From Actinopolymorpha cephalotaxi (lineage in GTDB: Bacteria > Actinomycetota > Actinomycetes > Propionibacteriales > Actinopolymorphaceae), in the NCBI RefSeq assembly GCF_013408535.1, contig NZ_JACBZA010000001.1:4920850-4984849 (forward strand): a stretch of 64,000 bases of DNA, given 5' to 3'. The position numbers and the translations under genes are program-made. Below, piece after piece: positions 37,138 to 46,705 of this stretch (within the stretch, counting starts at the first letter, position 1; each line of letters starts with the position of its first letter). Under the pieces are notes generated by a model that did not search any database, was not told where the DNA came from, and saw nothing but the letters and a program-made list of their open reading frames with translations.

Positions 37138-38220
37138 ATGGGGGACGCGAGGCGGGACTGGCGGACGTGGCGGGCCGCGACCGAGGAGGCGCTGTACGGC
37201 GCGGAGGGGTTCTTCCGTACGCAGGCGCCGGCCGCGCACTTCCGTACGTCCGTGCACGTCTCTCCCGCCTTCGCCGCCGCGCTGGCGCGGCTGGCCCGGA
37301 CCGTCGGGGCGCGGACCGTGGTCGACGTCGGCGCCGGGCGGGGCGAACTCCTGCGTGCCCTGCACGACCTCGACCCGGGCCTTCGGCTGGTCGGGGTGGA
37401 GGTGGCCGAGCGGCCGGCCGGCCTGCCCGAGGCGGTGCGCTGGACGGCCGACCTCCCCGAGGAGGTGGACGGGCTACTGGTCGCGAACGAGTGGCTGGAC
37501 GACATCCCCGTCGACGTCGCCGAGCTCGACGAGGCCCGGGTGCCCCGGCTGGTGGAGGTGGACGCCGCCACCGGCGACGAACGCCTGGGCACCCCCGTCG
37601 GCGAGGAGGACCTCGCCTGGCTGGCCGAGTGGTGGCCGCTGGCCGACGGGCCGCCCGGCGCCCGGGCGGAGATCGGCCGGCCACGAGACCTTGCCTGGGC
37701 GGAGGTCGTACGCCGGCTGCGGTCCGGGCTCGCCCTCGCCGTCGACTACGGCCACGTGCGGTGGCGGCGCCCACCGGCGGGCACCCTCCGCGGCTACCGC
37801 TCCGGCCGTCCGGTCGCGCCGGTACCCGACCGCTCCTGCGACATCACCGCCCACGTCGCGGTGGACTCGGTGGCCCGGGCGGGCGAACGCGCCGGCGCCG
37901 GCCAGACGGTGCTCACCTCCCAGCGGGCCGCGCTGACCGCACTGGGCGTGGACGCCGCCCGGCCGCCGCTCGCCCTGGCCGGTACGGATCCCGTCGGTTA
38001 TCTGGGTGCGCTGTCCCGGGCCGGCGAGGCGGCCGAACTCGTCGCTCCCGGCGGGCTCGGCGACTTCTGGTGGCTGGCCCAGACGAGTTTCCCCGGGCCG
38101 GGCGCCCGGGCGGTCGACCTGCGTCAGGCGCTGGGCGAGCCGGATCCGCCGACGGCGCTGTCCCCGTCCCCGTCCGGTCGTACGGAAGCGTCCGGTCGCA
38201 CGCCGCGTTCCGTGGGCTGA
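37138..38220 (+). CDS. MidA/NDUFAF7-family SAM-dependent methyltransferase
   Basis: A 360-residue protein of the COG1565 family. Motif I is [15 protein letters not shown] (about residue 61), followed by [11 protein letters not shown]. Family-specific strands are [36 protein letters not shown] and [11 protein letters not shown]. The human member NDUFAF7 dimethylates an arginine in NDUFS2, the complex I subunit equivalent to NuoD. A stand-alone nuoD lies two genes downstream. The last ~30 residues are a Ser/Pro-rich tail encoded antisense to the end of the PH-domain gene (97-base overlap). Confidence 0.88.
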   Translation: MGDARRDWRTWRAATEEALYGAEGFFRTQAPAAHFRTSVHVSPAFAAALARLARTVGARTVVDVGAGRGELLRALHDLDPGLRLVGVEVAERPAGLPEAVRWTADLPEEVDGLLVANEWLDDIPVDVAELDEARVPRLVEVDAATGDERLGTPVGEEDLAWLAEWWPLADGPPGARAEIGRPRDLAWAEVVRRLRSGLALAVDYGHVRWRRPPAGTLRGYRSGRPVAPVPDRSCDITAHVAVDSVARAGERAGAGQTVLTSQRAALTALGVDAARPPLALAGTDPVGYLGALSRAGEAAELVAPGGLGDFWWLAQTSFPGPGARAVDLRQALGEPDPPTALSPSPSGRTEASGRTPRSVG

Positions 38221-39632
38221 GGCGCGTCCGGCGGGACCGCGGCGACCGCCATCCGCTGCTGCATCCAGCGCTCGGGCCCGGCGGTGCGCCTGGCCAGCCC
38301 GGAGCGTTCGGCCTGGTCGCGCACCAGTTCCCGGGCCACCTCGGGCGCCCGGTGCAGAGCGACCGCGTTGACCGGGCCGACGGGGGTGTCGACGTGCACG
38401 CTGGCCAGGCCGAGCAGCCGCTGGTACGGCCCCTGCGTGGCCCGCACGCTCTGCATCTTGACGTGTGGCACCACCGCGGTCCGCCGGGTCAGCCAGCCGG
38501 CGTCGCTGACGAACACCCGCTCGTCCACGCCGTGCCGGAGGTAGCGCCAGCCGATCGGGCGCAGCCAGCGGGCCCGGCGCGGCGCGGCCACCCGGGCGAC
38601 GCCGTCCACGTCGACGCCCGGCAGCACGCGTTCCAGCAGGGCCTTGGCCACCGGCCAGGGCGCGACCGGCAGCAGGGTGGACGAGGTCTGCCCTTCGGAG
38701 CCCTTCCCGCCGTACCCCGCCACGTCGACCGACAGCTTCACCCAGCCCTTCGGCCGCCACAGGAACTGCTGCTCGATCTCCACGCCCTGCACCCGGCCCG
38801 GCGGGACGGTCTGTGCCCAGGTGTCCAGCAGGCCCTTGCGGATCCGCAGCCCGTCCGGCGACTGGCTCACGGTGAAGCCGAACTCGCCGACGAACTGCCG
38901 CCACACCACCCCGAGTCCGCCGAGCGCCCACGGCAGCAGGAACGCCAGGCCGACGATCTCGCGCACGACCACCGACGCGATCGCGACCACCACGAACCCC
39001 AGCACGGCGGTGAGGAACGGCGCGCTCACCACCGTGGACGCCAGCAGGACACCCGGTGGTACGGCGACCAGCTGGTGCTCCGGGGCCTCCGGGGTGTCCG
39101 CGTCCAGCCCGGCCGCGCGGGCCAGCAGCTCCGCCCGCAGTTGCTGGGCGCCGGGTTCGTTCAGGTACGCCAGCGGGGCCTCGGTCTTGCCGCCGCCCGC
39201 GACCTCGAGCCGGAGCTCGGCCACCCCGAGGAACCGCGCCAGCACCGGCCGCACGATGTCCACCGCCTGCAGCCGGTCGATCCGGATCCGGCGCGAACGC
39301 CGGAACAGGAAGCCGCTCTCGATCCGCAGCTCCTCGCCCTCGATGCGGTACTTCGTGAACCACCACGAGAACGTCCCCAGCACCACACCGAGGACCAGCG
39401 CGGCCACCACCTGCAGGCCGAACAGCTTGAAGTTCAGGTCGCGGACGGCGTTCTGGCCGATCGCCGCGATCGCGAGCGCGAACCACTTCCAGCCGTTCAG
39501 CACCGGGGTCGCAGGGTGCAGCCGGCGCAGCGCGGTGACCGCGGCCGGGTCACCACCGTCCGGCAGCGGCGGGCCGTCCGGCAGCGGCGTACCGGCGGCG
39601 AGGGGTTCGCGGTGCGCGTCCTGCTCGCTCAC
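38124..39632 (-). CDS. PH-domain membrane protein, YdbT-like (three bPH2 repeats)
   Basis: A 502-residue membrane protein. Pairs of hydrophobic helices ([55 protein letters not shown]) alternate with bacterial PH domains: [46 protein letters not shown] and [22 protein letters not shown] (quoted in parts). The Arg/Asp-Arg-Leu-Gln motif is the family mark. In Bacillus, YdbS and YdbT together give resistance to certain bacteriocins; the role here is unknown. It overlaps the smaller PH gene by four bases upstream and the MidA-type gene by 97 bases at its 3' end. Confidence 0.85.
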   Translation of the reverse strand: MSEQDAHREPLAAGTPLPDGPPLPDGGDPAAVTALRRLHPATPVLNGWKWFALAIAAIGQNAVRDLNFKLFGLQVVAALVLGVVLGTFSWWFTKYRIEGEELRIESGFLFRRSRRIRIDRLQAVDIVRPVLARFLGVAELRLEVAGGGKTEAPLAYLNEPGAQQLRAELLARAAGLDADTPEAPEHQLVAVPPGVLLASTVVSAPFLTAVLGFVVVAIASVVVREIVGLAFLLPWALGGLGVVWRQFVGEFGFTVSQSPDGLRIRKGLLDTWAQTVPPGRVQGVEIEQQFLWRPKGWVKLSVDVAGYGGKGSEGQTSSTLLPVAPWPVAKALLERVLPGVDVDGVARVAAPRRARWLRPIGWRYLRHGVDERVFVSDAGWLTRRTAVVPHVKMQSVRATQGPYQRLLGLASVHVDTPVGPVNAVALHRAPEVARELVRDQAERSGLARRTAGPERWMQQRMAVAAVPPDAPQPTERGVRPDASVRPDGDGDSAVGGSGSPSA

Positions 39633-40117
39633 AGGCCCGCTGCCCGCGCCTCGCCCAGCGCGGCCAGCCGATCACGCAGGCGTTCGGCCTCCTCCGGCGG
39701 CAGTCCGGGGATCTCGGCGTCGGTGGCCGGGGTCGCGGTGTGCAACTGCACCTTCGCGATCCCGAACTTCCGCTCGGCCGGGCCGGCGGTGACGTCGACG
39801 AACTGCATCCGGCCGTACGGCACCACCACCAGCGTGCGGAACAGCACACCGTGGGTGACCAGCAGGTCGTCGCCCCGCTCGGCGTACCCCCACGAACGCC
39901 AGTTGCGCCCGACCACCCACCAGCCCCAGCCGAAGACGGCCGCCGCCACCGCCAGCACGGCCGCGGCGTAGCCCCAGCCCAGCAGCAGGCCCGCGGCCGC
40001 CGCGCCGGCCAGTCCCAGAAGTCCGGTCCAGAAGGTCAGGACCACCCGCCGCAACTGGCACAGCCGAGGGGACACCGGTTGCCACCGCTCCCCCGGCGGC
40101 GCGAACAACGTGTCCAT
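39629..40117 (-). CDS. PH-domain membrane protein, YdbS-like
   Basis: A 162-residue partner of the preceding protein. Two adjoining helices (LTFWTGLLGLAGAAAAGLLL and YAAAVLAVAAAVFGWGWWVV) are followed by one bPH2 domain: GDDLLVTHGVLFRTLVVVPY, GRMQFVDVTAGPAERKFG, AKVQLHTATP. A C-terminal PGLPPEEAERLRDRLAAL helix is typical. The frame is open further upstream, but ATG at 40117 gives the usual short N-terminus and leaves room for the divergent nuoD promoter. It overlaps the YdbT-like gene by four bases, forming a YdbS-YdbT pair as in Firmicutes. Confidence 0.87.
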   Translation of the reverse strand: MDTLFAPPGERWQPVSPRLCQLRRVVLTFWTGLLGLAGAAAAGLLLGWGYAAAVLAVAAAVFGWGWWVVGRNWRSWGYAERGDDLLVTHGVLFRTLVVVPYGRMQFVDVTAGPAERKFGIAKVQLHTATPATDAEIPGLPPEEAERLRDRLAALGEARAAGL

Positions 40118-40238
40118 AGCCAAGGAGATTAGCCGAGCGAAGGAGGCCGGCCGAGACGTCCGGCCGGGCAGGTGGCCGAAAGAACGGCCGCGACGGGCGG
40201 CCGAGCCGTGCTGATCAACCGGCCGTCCGCGTGCGAGC

Positions 40239-41456
40239 ATGGGCGCCGTGACGACCGAACGGATCGTGAGCCTCGGCGCGGGAGCGGCCGGCCTGTCCGG
40301 TGGGACGGAGCGCTACGAGCGGGGCGGCGGTGACGAGCTCGCCACCCAGGACATGATCCTCAACATCGGGCCCCAGCACCCGGCCACCCACGGCGTGCTG
40401 CGGCTGCGGATCACCCTCGACGGTGAGCGGATCGTCGGGTGCGAGCCCGTCGTCGGCTACATGCACCGGGGCGCGGAGAAGCTGTTCGAGGTACGCGACT
40501 ACCGCCAGATCATCATGCTCGCCAACCGGCACGACTGGCTGTCGGCGTTCGCCAACGAGCTCGGAGTGGTCCTCGCCGTCGAACGCATGACCGGTATCGA
40601 GGTGCCGGTCCGCGCGGTGTGGGCGCGCACCCTGCTGGCCGAGCTCAACCGCGTCCTGAACCACCTGATGTTCCTCGGCAGCTACCCGCTGGAGGTCGGC
40701 GCGATCACGCCGATCTTCTACGCGTTCCGCGAGCGGGAGACGCTGCAGCAGGTGATGGAGGAGATCTCCGGCGGCCGGATGCACTACATGTTCAACCGGG
40801 TCGGCGGACTGAAGGAGGACCTGCCCGCCGGCTGGCTGGACCGGGTGGACGCTGCTATCGGCGCGGTGGCCCGCCGGCTGCCCGACCTCGAGGACCTGAT
40901 CTTCGGCAACGAGATCTTCCGCGCCCGCACCCGGGGTGTGGGGGTCCTGCCGGCGGACCTGGTGCATTCCTACGGCGTCTCCGGGCCGATCGCCCGGGCC
41001 AGCGGGGTCGACTTCGACCTGCGCCGCGACGAGCCGTACCTCGCCTACGGCGAACTCTTCGCGGCCGGCGGCCCCGGCCGGGTCGTCACCCGGACCGAGG
41101 GCGACTCGTTCGCGCGGTTCGACGTGCTGCGCGAGCAGATCCACGTCTCCCTCGACCTGGCGCGCGCCTGCGTGGAGCGGCTGCGCACACTGCCACCCGG
41201 GCCGGTCAACGTACGGCTGCCGAAGATCCTCAAGGCACCGGAGGGACAGACGTACGCCTGGACCGAGAGCCCCCTCGGCCTGAACGGCTACTACCTCGTG
41301 TCCCGCGGGGAGAAGACCCCGTGGCGGCTGAAGCTGCGCTCGGCGTCGTTCAACAACATCGCCGTCCTGCCCGAACTCGTACCCGGCTGCGTCGTCGCCG
41401 ACCTGGTGGCGATCCTGGGGTCGCTGTTCTTCGTGGTCGGCGACATCGACAAGTAG
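40239..41456 (+). CDS. nuoD: NADH-quinone oxidoreductase subunit D, stand-alone copy
   Basis: A 405-residue homologue of the 49-kDa subunit of complex I. The signature is [27 protein letters not shown] at residues 76-84 includes Arg77, which appears to match the arginine methylated by NDUFAF7 in mammals. [18 protein letters not shown] and a C-terminal [20 protein letters not shown] near the quinone site are present. No other nuo gene lies nearby, so it is either a second copy or a displaced one. The N-terminus is a variable Gly-rich stretch. A strong terminator follows. It is divergent from the PH pair, and the MidA-type gene is 2 kb away. Confidence 0.95.
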   Translation: MGAVTTERIVSLGAGAAGLSGGTERYERGGGDELATQDMILNIGPQHPATHGVLRLRITLDGERIVGCEPVVGYMHRGAEKLFEVRDYRQIIMLANRHDWLSAFANELGVVLAVERMTGIEVPVRAVWARTLLAELNRVLNHLMFLGSYPLEVGAITPIFYAFRERETLQQVMEEISGGRMHYMFNRVGGLKEDLPAGWLDRVDAAIGAVARRLPDLEDLIFGNEIFRARTRGVGVLPADLVHSYGVSGPIARASGVDFDLRRDEPYLAYGELFAAGGPGRVVTRTEGDSFARFDVLREQIHVSLDLARACVERLRTLPPGPVNVRLPKILKAPEGQTYAWTESPLGLNGYYLVSRGEKTPWRLKLRSASFNNIAVLPELVPGCVVADLVAILGSLFFVVGDIDK

Positions 41457-41477
41457 CCCACCAGGTCGGCAAACGGA

Positions 41478-41515
41478 CAGCGGGCCGGCCGAGACTGAAC
41501 TCGGCCGGCCCGCTG
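41478..41515. terminator. 16-bp perfect hairpin after nuoD
   Basis: Arms 41478-41493 and 41500-41515 pair perfectly around the loop ACTGAA, 22 bases beyond the nuoD stop. It lies between convergent genes and probably stops transcription both ways. Confidence 0.85.
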
Positions 41516-41551
41516 TTCCGGGCTACGAACTGGGTTAGGAACTGGGGACGG

Positions 41552-42574
41552 TCAGGCGCCCTTGCGCTCCTGGGCGGAGGATTCCTTGCCGGCGTCGGCC
41601 TCGGCCGCCTTCGTCGGTGCGCTGGTCCGGTCGCTCCCGCCGTCCTGCCCGGCGTCGGCGGCCTTGCCCTGGGCCTTCTCCTGGGCGGCGCGCTCTTCCT
41701 CGGCGATCCGGGCGCGTACCTCCCACGCCTTCAGGTTGACGACCGTGGGAGCGTCGGTGCCCTTCCACAGCTCCGGAGCCGCCGGCTTGGCGTCGGCGTG
41801 CTCGGCCCCCTCCGCGGACTCCTCGGACTCCTCGGCCTTCGCGGCGGGCTTGCTCTTCTCCTCCGCCTTCGCGGCCTCGGCCTCGGCAGCCTTGTCGGCC
41901 TTGTCTGCCGGCTTCGACTCCTCGTCGGCCTTCGCGGCGGGCTTGATCTTTTCCTCGGCCACCGCCGCGGGCTTCTCGGTCTTCGCCGCGGGCTTGGCCT
42001 CGGCAGGCTTCTCGGCCTTCTCGTCGGCCTTCGCCGCCGGCTTGACCTCGGTGGCCTCGTCCTTCTTCGCAGGCTCGGCCTTCTCGGCAGAGGCTTCGGG
42101 CCCGGCACCGGCGAGGGTGTCCCACTCCACCAGGTTTCCGCTGCCGGCAGCACGCCGCTGCGTGCGGACCGGCGTCGCCGCGCGCGCCACCCGGGCGGCC
42201 TGCTCGACCTTCCCCGCCGGCGTGGCGGCGTCCTCGGCGCCCGCGGGCTTGGCCGGGACCTCGAGCTGCTGCCGGTTGTTGGCGAGGGTGAAGCCCTGGG
42301 CCATCACCCGGACGTGCGCGGCGTACATCGCGGCGTAGGAGCGCGCCTGCGCGGCCCGGTCGGCGCCGTGCGCGCGCCGGGCACGTAGTAGTTCGATGTC
42401 GTAGACGGCCACCGCGACGACTCCGGAAACGAGCGTGGTGATGGCAGCACCTGCCAGCAGCGCCGGAGCGCCCTGAGTGAGAGCGAACAACACCAGTGCG
42501 GCGCTCAGCACCAGCACCGGAGTCGCCACCCATCTGGCGAGGTGACGTACGCGGTGATCCCCCTGACGTGGCAT
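41552..42574 (-). CDS. membrane protein with Ala/Lys/Glu-rich repetitive tail
   Basis: A 340-residue protein. Two N-terminal helices (VATPVLVLSAALVLFAL and AAITTLVSGVVAVAVYDIEL) are followed by RRAHGADRAAQARSYAAMYAAHVRVMA, a likely amphipathic helix. Residues about 110-260 are low-complexity with many KPAAKAE-type repeats (KPAAKADEKAEKPAEAKPAA), resembling histone-H1-like tails. A short conserved-looking end includes LWKGTDAPTVVNLKAWEVRAR. No catalytic motif is seen. It lies upstream of nothing on its strand and is followed by the nuoD terminator. The function is unknown. The tail may bind DNA, wall polymers or other proteins. Confidence 0.75.
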   Translation of the reverse strand: MPRQGDHRVRHLARWVATPVLVLSAALVLFALTQGAPALLAGAAITTLVSGVVAVAVYDIELLRARRAHGADRAAQARSYAAMYAAHVRVMAQGFTLANNRQQLEVPAKPAGAEDAATPAGKVEQAARVARAATPVRTQRRAAGSGNLVEWDTLAGAGPEASAEKAEPAKKDEATEVKPAAKADEKAEKPAEAKPAAKTEKPAAVAEEKIKPAAKADEESKPADKADKAAEAEAAKAEEKSKPAAKAEESEESAEGAEHADAKPAAPELWKGTDAPTVVNLKAWEVRARIAEEERAAQEKAQGKAADAGQDGGSDRTSAPTKAAEADAGKESSAQERKGA

Positions 42575-42755
42575 GGGGAGAGGTTACGGTTTGTGGCCGC
42601 GGATGTGTGGCATATCCGGCATTTACCGAGTGTCGGCTACCTTACGTCACACCGCTGACACGATATCGGGACGAAACCGGCGCGGCCCGCCCTCGTTCGC
42701 CCACCGGACCGGCGCCCGCTGCGCCGCGCGGCACCGCGCGGGATGGCCGCGGACC

Positions 42756-43253
42756 TCAGTCGCGGTGACCGTTCCCGCCGCGCCGCACCGCGCGCTCCTC
42801 CTGGTCGGGGTCCTCCGGCACCTTGCAGGCGCGTTCGAGCAGCAGCCCGCCGACCATCACGGCCACGGCGGCGACGACCGTCACCGCCGCCCGGATCACC
42901 CGGGTGCGGACGTCGGGGATGTCCGCGCTGGGCAGGAACCGGATCGCGATCCCGGCGTACACCCCGACGGCCAGCGCGCCTACCAGCGAACTGGCCTTGG
43001 CCAGCGCGAGCAGCCGGACCGCGGTCAGCCCGTCGACCGACCGCTGCTTGCGGTGAACCCGGTCGTACATGTACCACGCGCCGAGCAGCAGCAACGCGGC
43101 GAAGAACGCCAGCCCGCCGGAAGCGGACCAGGGAGTCCGCCCGACCGTCTGACCCATCGCCTGCAGGATGGCGACGCCGCTCCAGGCGACCGCGCCACCG
43201 ATCAGGATCAGGGCGACCAGTACCGCTGGCCGCGTCGTACGCACTGGTCTCAC
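42756..43253 (-). CDS. DUF3180 membrane protein
   Basis: A 165-residue protein with four hydrophobic helices (VLVALILIGGAVAWSG, GLAFFAALLLLGAWYMY, SSLVGALAVGVYAGIAI, VTVVAAVAVMVGGLLLE). The segment LTAVRLLALAKASSLVGAL is the DUF3180 signature. In actinobacteria this gene follows folK almost without exception, so a membrane role linked to folate or CoA metabolism has been guessed but not shown. The GTG start at 43253 overlaps the folK stop by four bases. A longer frame from 43310 lies inside folK and is rejected. Confidence 0.88.
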   Translation of the reverse strand: MRPVRTTRPAVLVALILIGGAVAWSGVAILQAMGQTVGRTPWSASGGLAFFAALLLLGAWYMYDRVHRKQRSVDGLTAVRLLALAKASSLVGALAVGVYAGIAIRFLPSADIPDVRTRVIRAAVTVVAAVAVMVGGLLLERACKVPEDPDQEERAVRRGGNGHRD

Positions 43254-43816
43254 TCGATGCGCAGTTCGAGGCCGTCCACGCGCGTGATGGTCGTCGTGTC
43301 CACCTCGCACGCGAGGTCACCGACCCGGCCCTGGCCGGGAATCATGCCGTCGGCGTCGACCGATGCCCACGGAAGGACCACGAACGCACGCTCGTGCGCA
43401 CGGGGATGCGGGAGTACGAAGTCGTCCTCCTCGATCACCTTGTCGCCGACCACCACAAGGTCGACGTCGAGGGTGCGGGGAGCGCCCGGCTCGGTGCGGA
43501 CCCGGCCGAAGGCGTCCTCGATCGCCAGCGCCCGCTCCAGCAGGGTGCGGGCGTGCAGCGTCGAGTCGACCACCACCACGGCGTTGAGGAAGTCCGGCGA
43601 GCCCTCGGGGCCACCGACGGCCGAGCTCTCGTAGACCGGCGACACCCCGACGATCTCGACGTCCGGGGTGTCCGCCACCGCGTTCAGGGCGCCCTGCAGG
43701 TTGGCCACCCGGTCGCCGAGGTTGCTGCCCAGCGCGACCACGACCCGCCGGATCGGGCGGAACCCACCGGTCAACGTGTCGGCGTCGATGATGTGCGGGT
43801 TGGGGGTCTCGTTCAC
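43250..43816 (-). CDS. folK: 2-amino-4-hydroxy-6-hydroxymethyldihydropteridine pyrophosphokinase
   Basis: A 188-residue HPPK that transfers pyrophosphate from ATP to hydroxymethyldihydropterin. The N-terminal ALGSNLGDRVANLQGAL, SPVYESSAVGGPEGSPDFLN and RTLDVDLVVVGD (metal-binding Asp pair), then LPHPRAHERAFVVLPW, are all family hallmarks. An extra ~20 residues at the N-terminus precede the fold. The GTG start overlaps folB by four bases. Part of folP - folB - folK - DUF3180. Confidence 0.96.
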   Translation of the reverse strand: MNETPNPHIIDADTLTGGFRPIRRVVVALGSNLGDRVANLQGALNAVADTPDVEIVGVSPVYESSAVGGPEGSPDFLNAVVVVDSTLHARTLLERALAIEDAFGRVRTEPGAPRTLDVDLVVVGDKVIEEDDFVLPHPRAHERAFVVLPWASVDADGMIPGQGRVGDLACEVDTTTITRVDGLELRIE

Positions 43817-44175
43817 GTACGGCTCCGGTGGATGGTCACGGCGACGTCGTCGAGCGAAAGCCCGACCGGCGCCTCGGGCTTGTGCAGGGTGACCTCGACA
43901 TGCTCGACCCGCGGATGGTCGAGGCAGAGATCGGCGACGCGCTGCGCCACCGTCTCGATGAGATCAACTGGTTGCTTGCCCACGGCGTCGGCGACCTGGG
44001 TCGCCAGCAGTGAGTAGTCGAGCGTCTGGGAGAGGTCGTCGGCCAGGGCCGCCGGCCGGGTGTCGACGCCGAGTGCCACGTCGACCACGAAGGTCTGGCC
44101 CTGTGCGCGTTCTTCGGGGTGGACGCCATGGTGGCCGAAGACGCGGAGCCCACGCAGGGTGATCAGATCAGCCAC
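43813..44175 (-). CDS. folB: dihydroneopterin aldolase
   Basis: A 120-residue enzyme that cleaves dihydroneopterin to hydroxymethyldihydropterin and glycolaldehyde. ITLRGLRVFGHHGVHPEERAQ carries the catalytic Glu region; LDYSLLATQVADAV, LIETVAQRVADLCL and VTLHKPEAPVG with the conserved Lys complete it. The frame is open further upstream, but GTG at 44175 has the strong site GGGAGGAGG just before it. Overlaps folK by four bases; 191 bases after folP. Confidence 0.96.
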   Translation of the reverse strand: MADLITLRGLRVFGHHGVHPEERAQGQTFVVDVALGVDTRPAALADDLSQTLDYSLLATQVADAVGKQPVDLIETVAQRVADLCLDHPRVEHVEVTLHKPEAPVGLSLDDVAVTIHRSRT

Positions 44176-44366
44176 TATGTCCTCCTCCCGGTCGAAACAT
44201 CCCTGGCCAGACAGTACCGGCGCGCCCTGCCATAACGACAACCCGAGGGGCCTGTTTGTTTCGTCCGCCACGCGGGCCGCAGCGGGTGGGGGAAACGGTC
44301 GTCACGATGTTCACCGCCCGCTCACGGCCTGGTCACAGCGTGTTCGCGGTGGTCGTCCGGCGGTGA

Positions 44367-45275
44367 TCACGTGCGGGTGTCCGGTCGATCGTGGCCGGTG
44401 TCGTGCCCCGCCGGGGCCGCACCCCAGGCGGCGGCCACCCGGACACCGTCCAGAGTTGGCCGGACGGCGTGGGCCCGGACACACCATGCGCCGGCCGCTG
44501 CCGCCAGCACCGCGACCGCCGCGCTGGCGTCGTCGCGGTCGACCGTGCGCCGGCGCTGCCCGGTCTGCGGGTCGGCCAGCAGGTTGCCCAGGAACGCCTT
44601 GCGGGAGGCGGCCACCAGCACCGGGCGGCCGAGCGAGGCGAGGCGGTCGAACCCGGCCAGCAGGGCCCAGTTGTGTTCGCCGGTCTTCGCGAACCCCAGA
44701 CCCGGGTCGATCGCCAGCAGCTCCGGCGCGATGCCGGCGGCCTCGGCGGCCGCCAGGCGGTCGCCCAGCTCGGTGACCACCGTCTCCACCACGTCGTCGT
44801 AGGTGGCGTGCTCCTGCATCCGGGCCGAGTGCGCCCGCCAGTGCATGCAGATGTACGGAATCCCCGCGGCCGCGACGAAGGGCAGCATCCGCGGGTCGGC
44901 CAGGCCGCCGGACACGTCGTTGACCATCACCGCACCGGCCTCGACCGTCTCCTGGGCGACCCGGGAGCGCATGGTGTCGACCGAGACCAGCGCACCGGCG
45001 CCGGCCAGCGCCCGCACCACCGGCAGAACCCGGGCCAGTTCTTCCTCCTCCGAGGGTCGGTCGGCACCGGGACGGGTCGACTCACCGCCCACGTCGAGCA
45101 GATCGGCACCTTCGACGAGCAGCTCGTGGCCGTGGGCGATCGCCTTGTCGGGCTCCAGCCACCGGCCGCCGTCGGAGAACGAGTCGGGCGTGACGTTGAG
45201 CACCCCCATCACCAGCGCGCGGCGGGGCTGGGGCAGGCCAGGGAGGTACGCAGTGGGTACACCACTCACCCGCAC
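44367..45275 (-). CDS. folP: dihydropteroate synthase
   Basis: A 302-residue TIM-barrel enzyme that joins p-aminobenzoate to dihydropterin pyrophosphate; sulfonamides target it. Motifs are GVLNVTPDSFSDGGRW, LLDVGGESTRPGA, VSVDTMRS, VNDVSGGL, CMHWR, IDPGLGFAKTGEHN and AASRKAFLG. The C-terminus runs on to a short charged tail. The 217-base gap upstream, shared with the divergent esterase gene, should hold its promoter. In many actinobacteria folE lies just upstream; here the esterase and DUF2795 genes intervene. Confidence 0.97.
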   Translation of the reverse strand: MRVSGVPTAYLPGLPQPRRALVMGVLNVTPDSFSDGGRWLEPDKAIAHGHELLVEGADLLDVGGESTRPGADRPSEEEELARVLPVVRALAGAGALVSVDTMRSRVAQETVEAGAVMVNDVSGGLADPRMLPFVAAAGIPYICMHWRAHSARMQEHATYDDVVETVVTELGDRLAAAEAAGIAPELLAIDPGLGFAKTGEHNWALLAGFDRLASLGRPVLVAASRKAFLGNLLADPQTGQRRRTVDRDDASAAVAVLAAAAGAWCVRAHAVRPTLDGVRVAAAWGAAPAGHDTGHDRPDTRT

Positions 45276-45491
45276 GACCTCACCTCACTTCGTCTCGTGG
45301 CGCCCGGCGCCGGTTGGCCAACGTCGGCGGCAGACCTTGACTCACAGCCAGGCCACCACGACCTTCAGCGGCGACACCAGAGATCGAACCAGCCCGAAGC
45401 CAGCCCCGAAGCCAGCCCCCGAAGCCGGCCCGACATCGGCCCGGCGTCGGCTGACATCAGCTCAGCCACCCCGAACCCGGGAGGTCACCGG

Positions 45492-46580
45492 ATGTCCCCG
45501 CTCCCCACCAGCTCCGCGGCGCCGCCTGGCGTCGCCCGCGCGGCGATCGTAGAGCCTCGCTCCGACAACCGTCGCGTCGCCGTCCTCCTCGTCGCGTTCC
45601 TGCTCGCCCTGTCCGCCCTGGTCACCGGTGCGGCGCCGGCGCGGGCGGCCACCGCGGGCACCGGCTCCACCAACTTCACCGCCTCCATCGCCTCCACCGG
45701 CGCGGCCGGTGGTGCCCGGGTCGTCGGCGAGGAGCAGGTCGCGCCCCGCCAGATCGACCTGACGATCGACTCACCCGCCCTCGGCACGACCGCCAAGGTG
45801 CGGCTGCTGACACCGGACGGCTGGGAGCACCGGCGGCCGGGCCGGCACTGGCCGGTGCTCTACCTGCTGCACGGGTGCTGCGGCGACTACACCAGCTGGA
45901 CCGCGCTCACCGACGTGGCCTCGATCCCCGCGCTGCGGAACGTCCTCGTGGTGATGCCCGAGGCGGGCAACATCGGCTTCTACAGCGACTGGTACAACGC
46001 CGGGCAGGCCGGTCCGCCCGCCTGGGAGCGGTTCCACCTGACCGAGGTACGCCGGATCGTCGAACGCGACTACGGCGCCGGCCACCGCCGGGTGGTCGCC
46101 GGGCTGTCGATGGGCGGCTTCGGCGCGCTGTCGTACGCCGGCCGGCACCCGGGGATGTTCCGCGCCGCCGCGTCCTACAGCGGCGTCGTCGACACCCGGT
46201 ACACGCCCGGGGCGACGCAGTTCGTCCTGGACCTGGTCGGCGGGTACGTCGACGACCCGATGAACCTGTGGGGCGACCCGAGTGCCCAGGCGGGGGTGTG
46301 GGCCGCGCACAACCCGGTGGACCTGGTGCGGCAACTGCGGCGCATCCCGATCTATCTCTCCTGTGGCAACGGCCAGACAGGCCCGTTGGACCCACCCGGA
46401 CGTACGAGCGCGTTGGAGACGCTCCTCGAGTCGGAGAATCGGGTGCTGGCCGACCGGCTGGAGCAGGCCGGGGCTCGCCGGGTGGAGACCCACTTCTACG
46501 GGCCCGGAACCCACAGCTGGCCTTACTGGCAACGCGAACTCCACCGCTCGTTGCCCATGCTCCTCGACGCCCTGCACTGA
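45492..46580 (+). CDS. secreted esterase, antigen-85-like alpha/beta hydrolase
   Basis: A 362-residue putative esterase (PF00756). The N-terminal region has a hydrophobic segment (VAVLLVAFLLALSALVTGAA) ending at APARAA, a Sec signal preceded by an unusually long ~35-residue cytosolic start. The domain shows WPVLYLLHGCCGDYTSWT, VVMPEAGNIGFYSDWYN, the nucleophile elbow GLSMGGFGAL and HSWPYWQREL with the catalytic His. Ag85 proteins of this class transfer mycolic acids, but related esterases in other actinobacteria act on diverse esters. ATG at 45492 has GGAGG about eight bases upstream. Inserted between folP and folE. Confidence 0.9.
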   Translation: MSPLPTSSAAPPGVARAAIVEPRSDNRRVAVLLVAFLLALSALVTGAAPARAATAGTGSTNFTASIASTGAAGGARVVGEEQVAPRQIDLTIDSPALGTTAKVRLLTPDGWEHRRPGRHWPVLYLLHGCCGDYTSWTALTDVASIPALRNVLVVMPEAGNIGFYSDWYNAGQAGPPAWERFHLTEVRRIVERDYGAGHRRVVAGLSMGGFGALSYAGRHPGMFRAAASYSGVVDTRYTPGATQFVLDLVGGYVDDPMNLWGDPSAQAGVWAAHNPVDLVRQLRRIPIYLSCGNGQTGPLDPPGRTSALETLLESENRVLADRLEQAGARRVETHFYGPGTHSWPYWQRELHRSLPMLLDALH

Positions 46581-46705
46581 GAGCCTGCGATTGCCGGGGA
46601 AGTGCCCGAGGGCCGGGGACCTTTGGTACGTTGACTGCGGGTGAGGGATGGGTCACAGCTCGAAAGGGCGGCGGAGATTCCGGCCGCCCACATGAAAGGA
46701 GAGTC

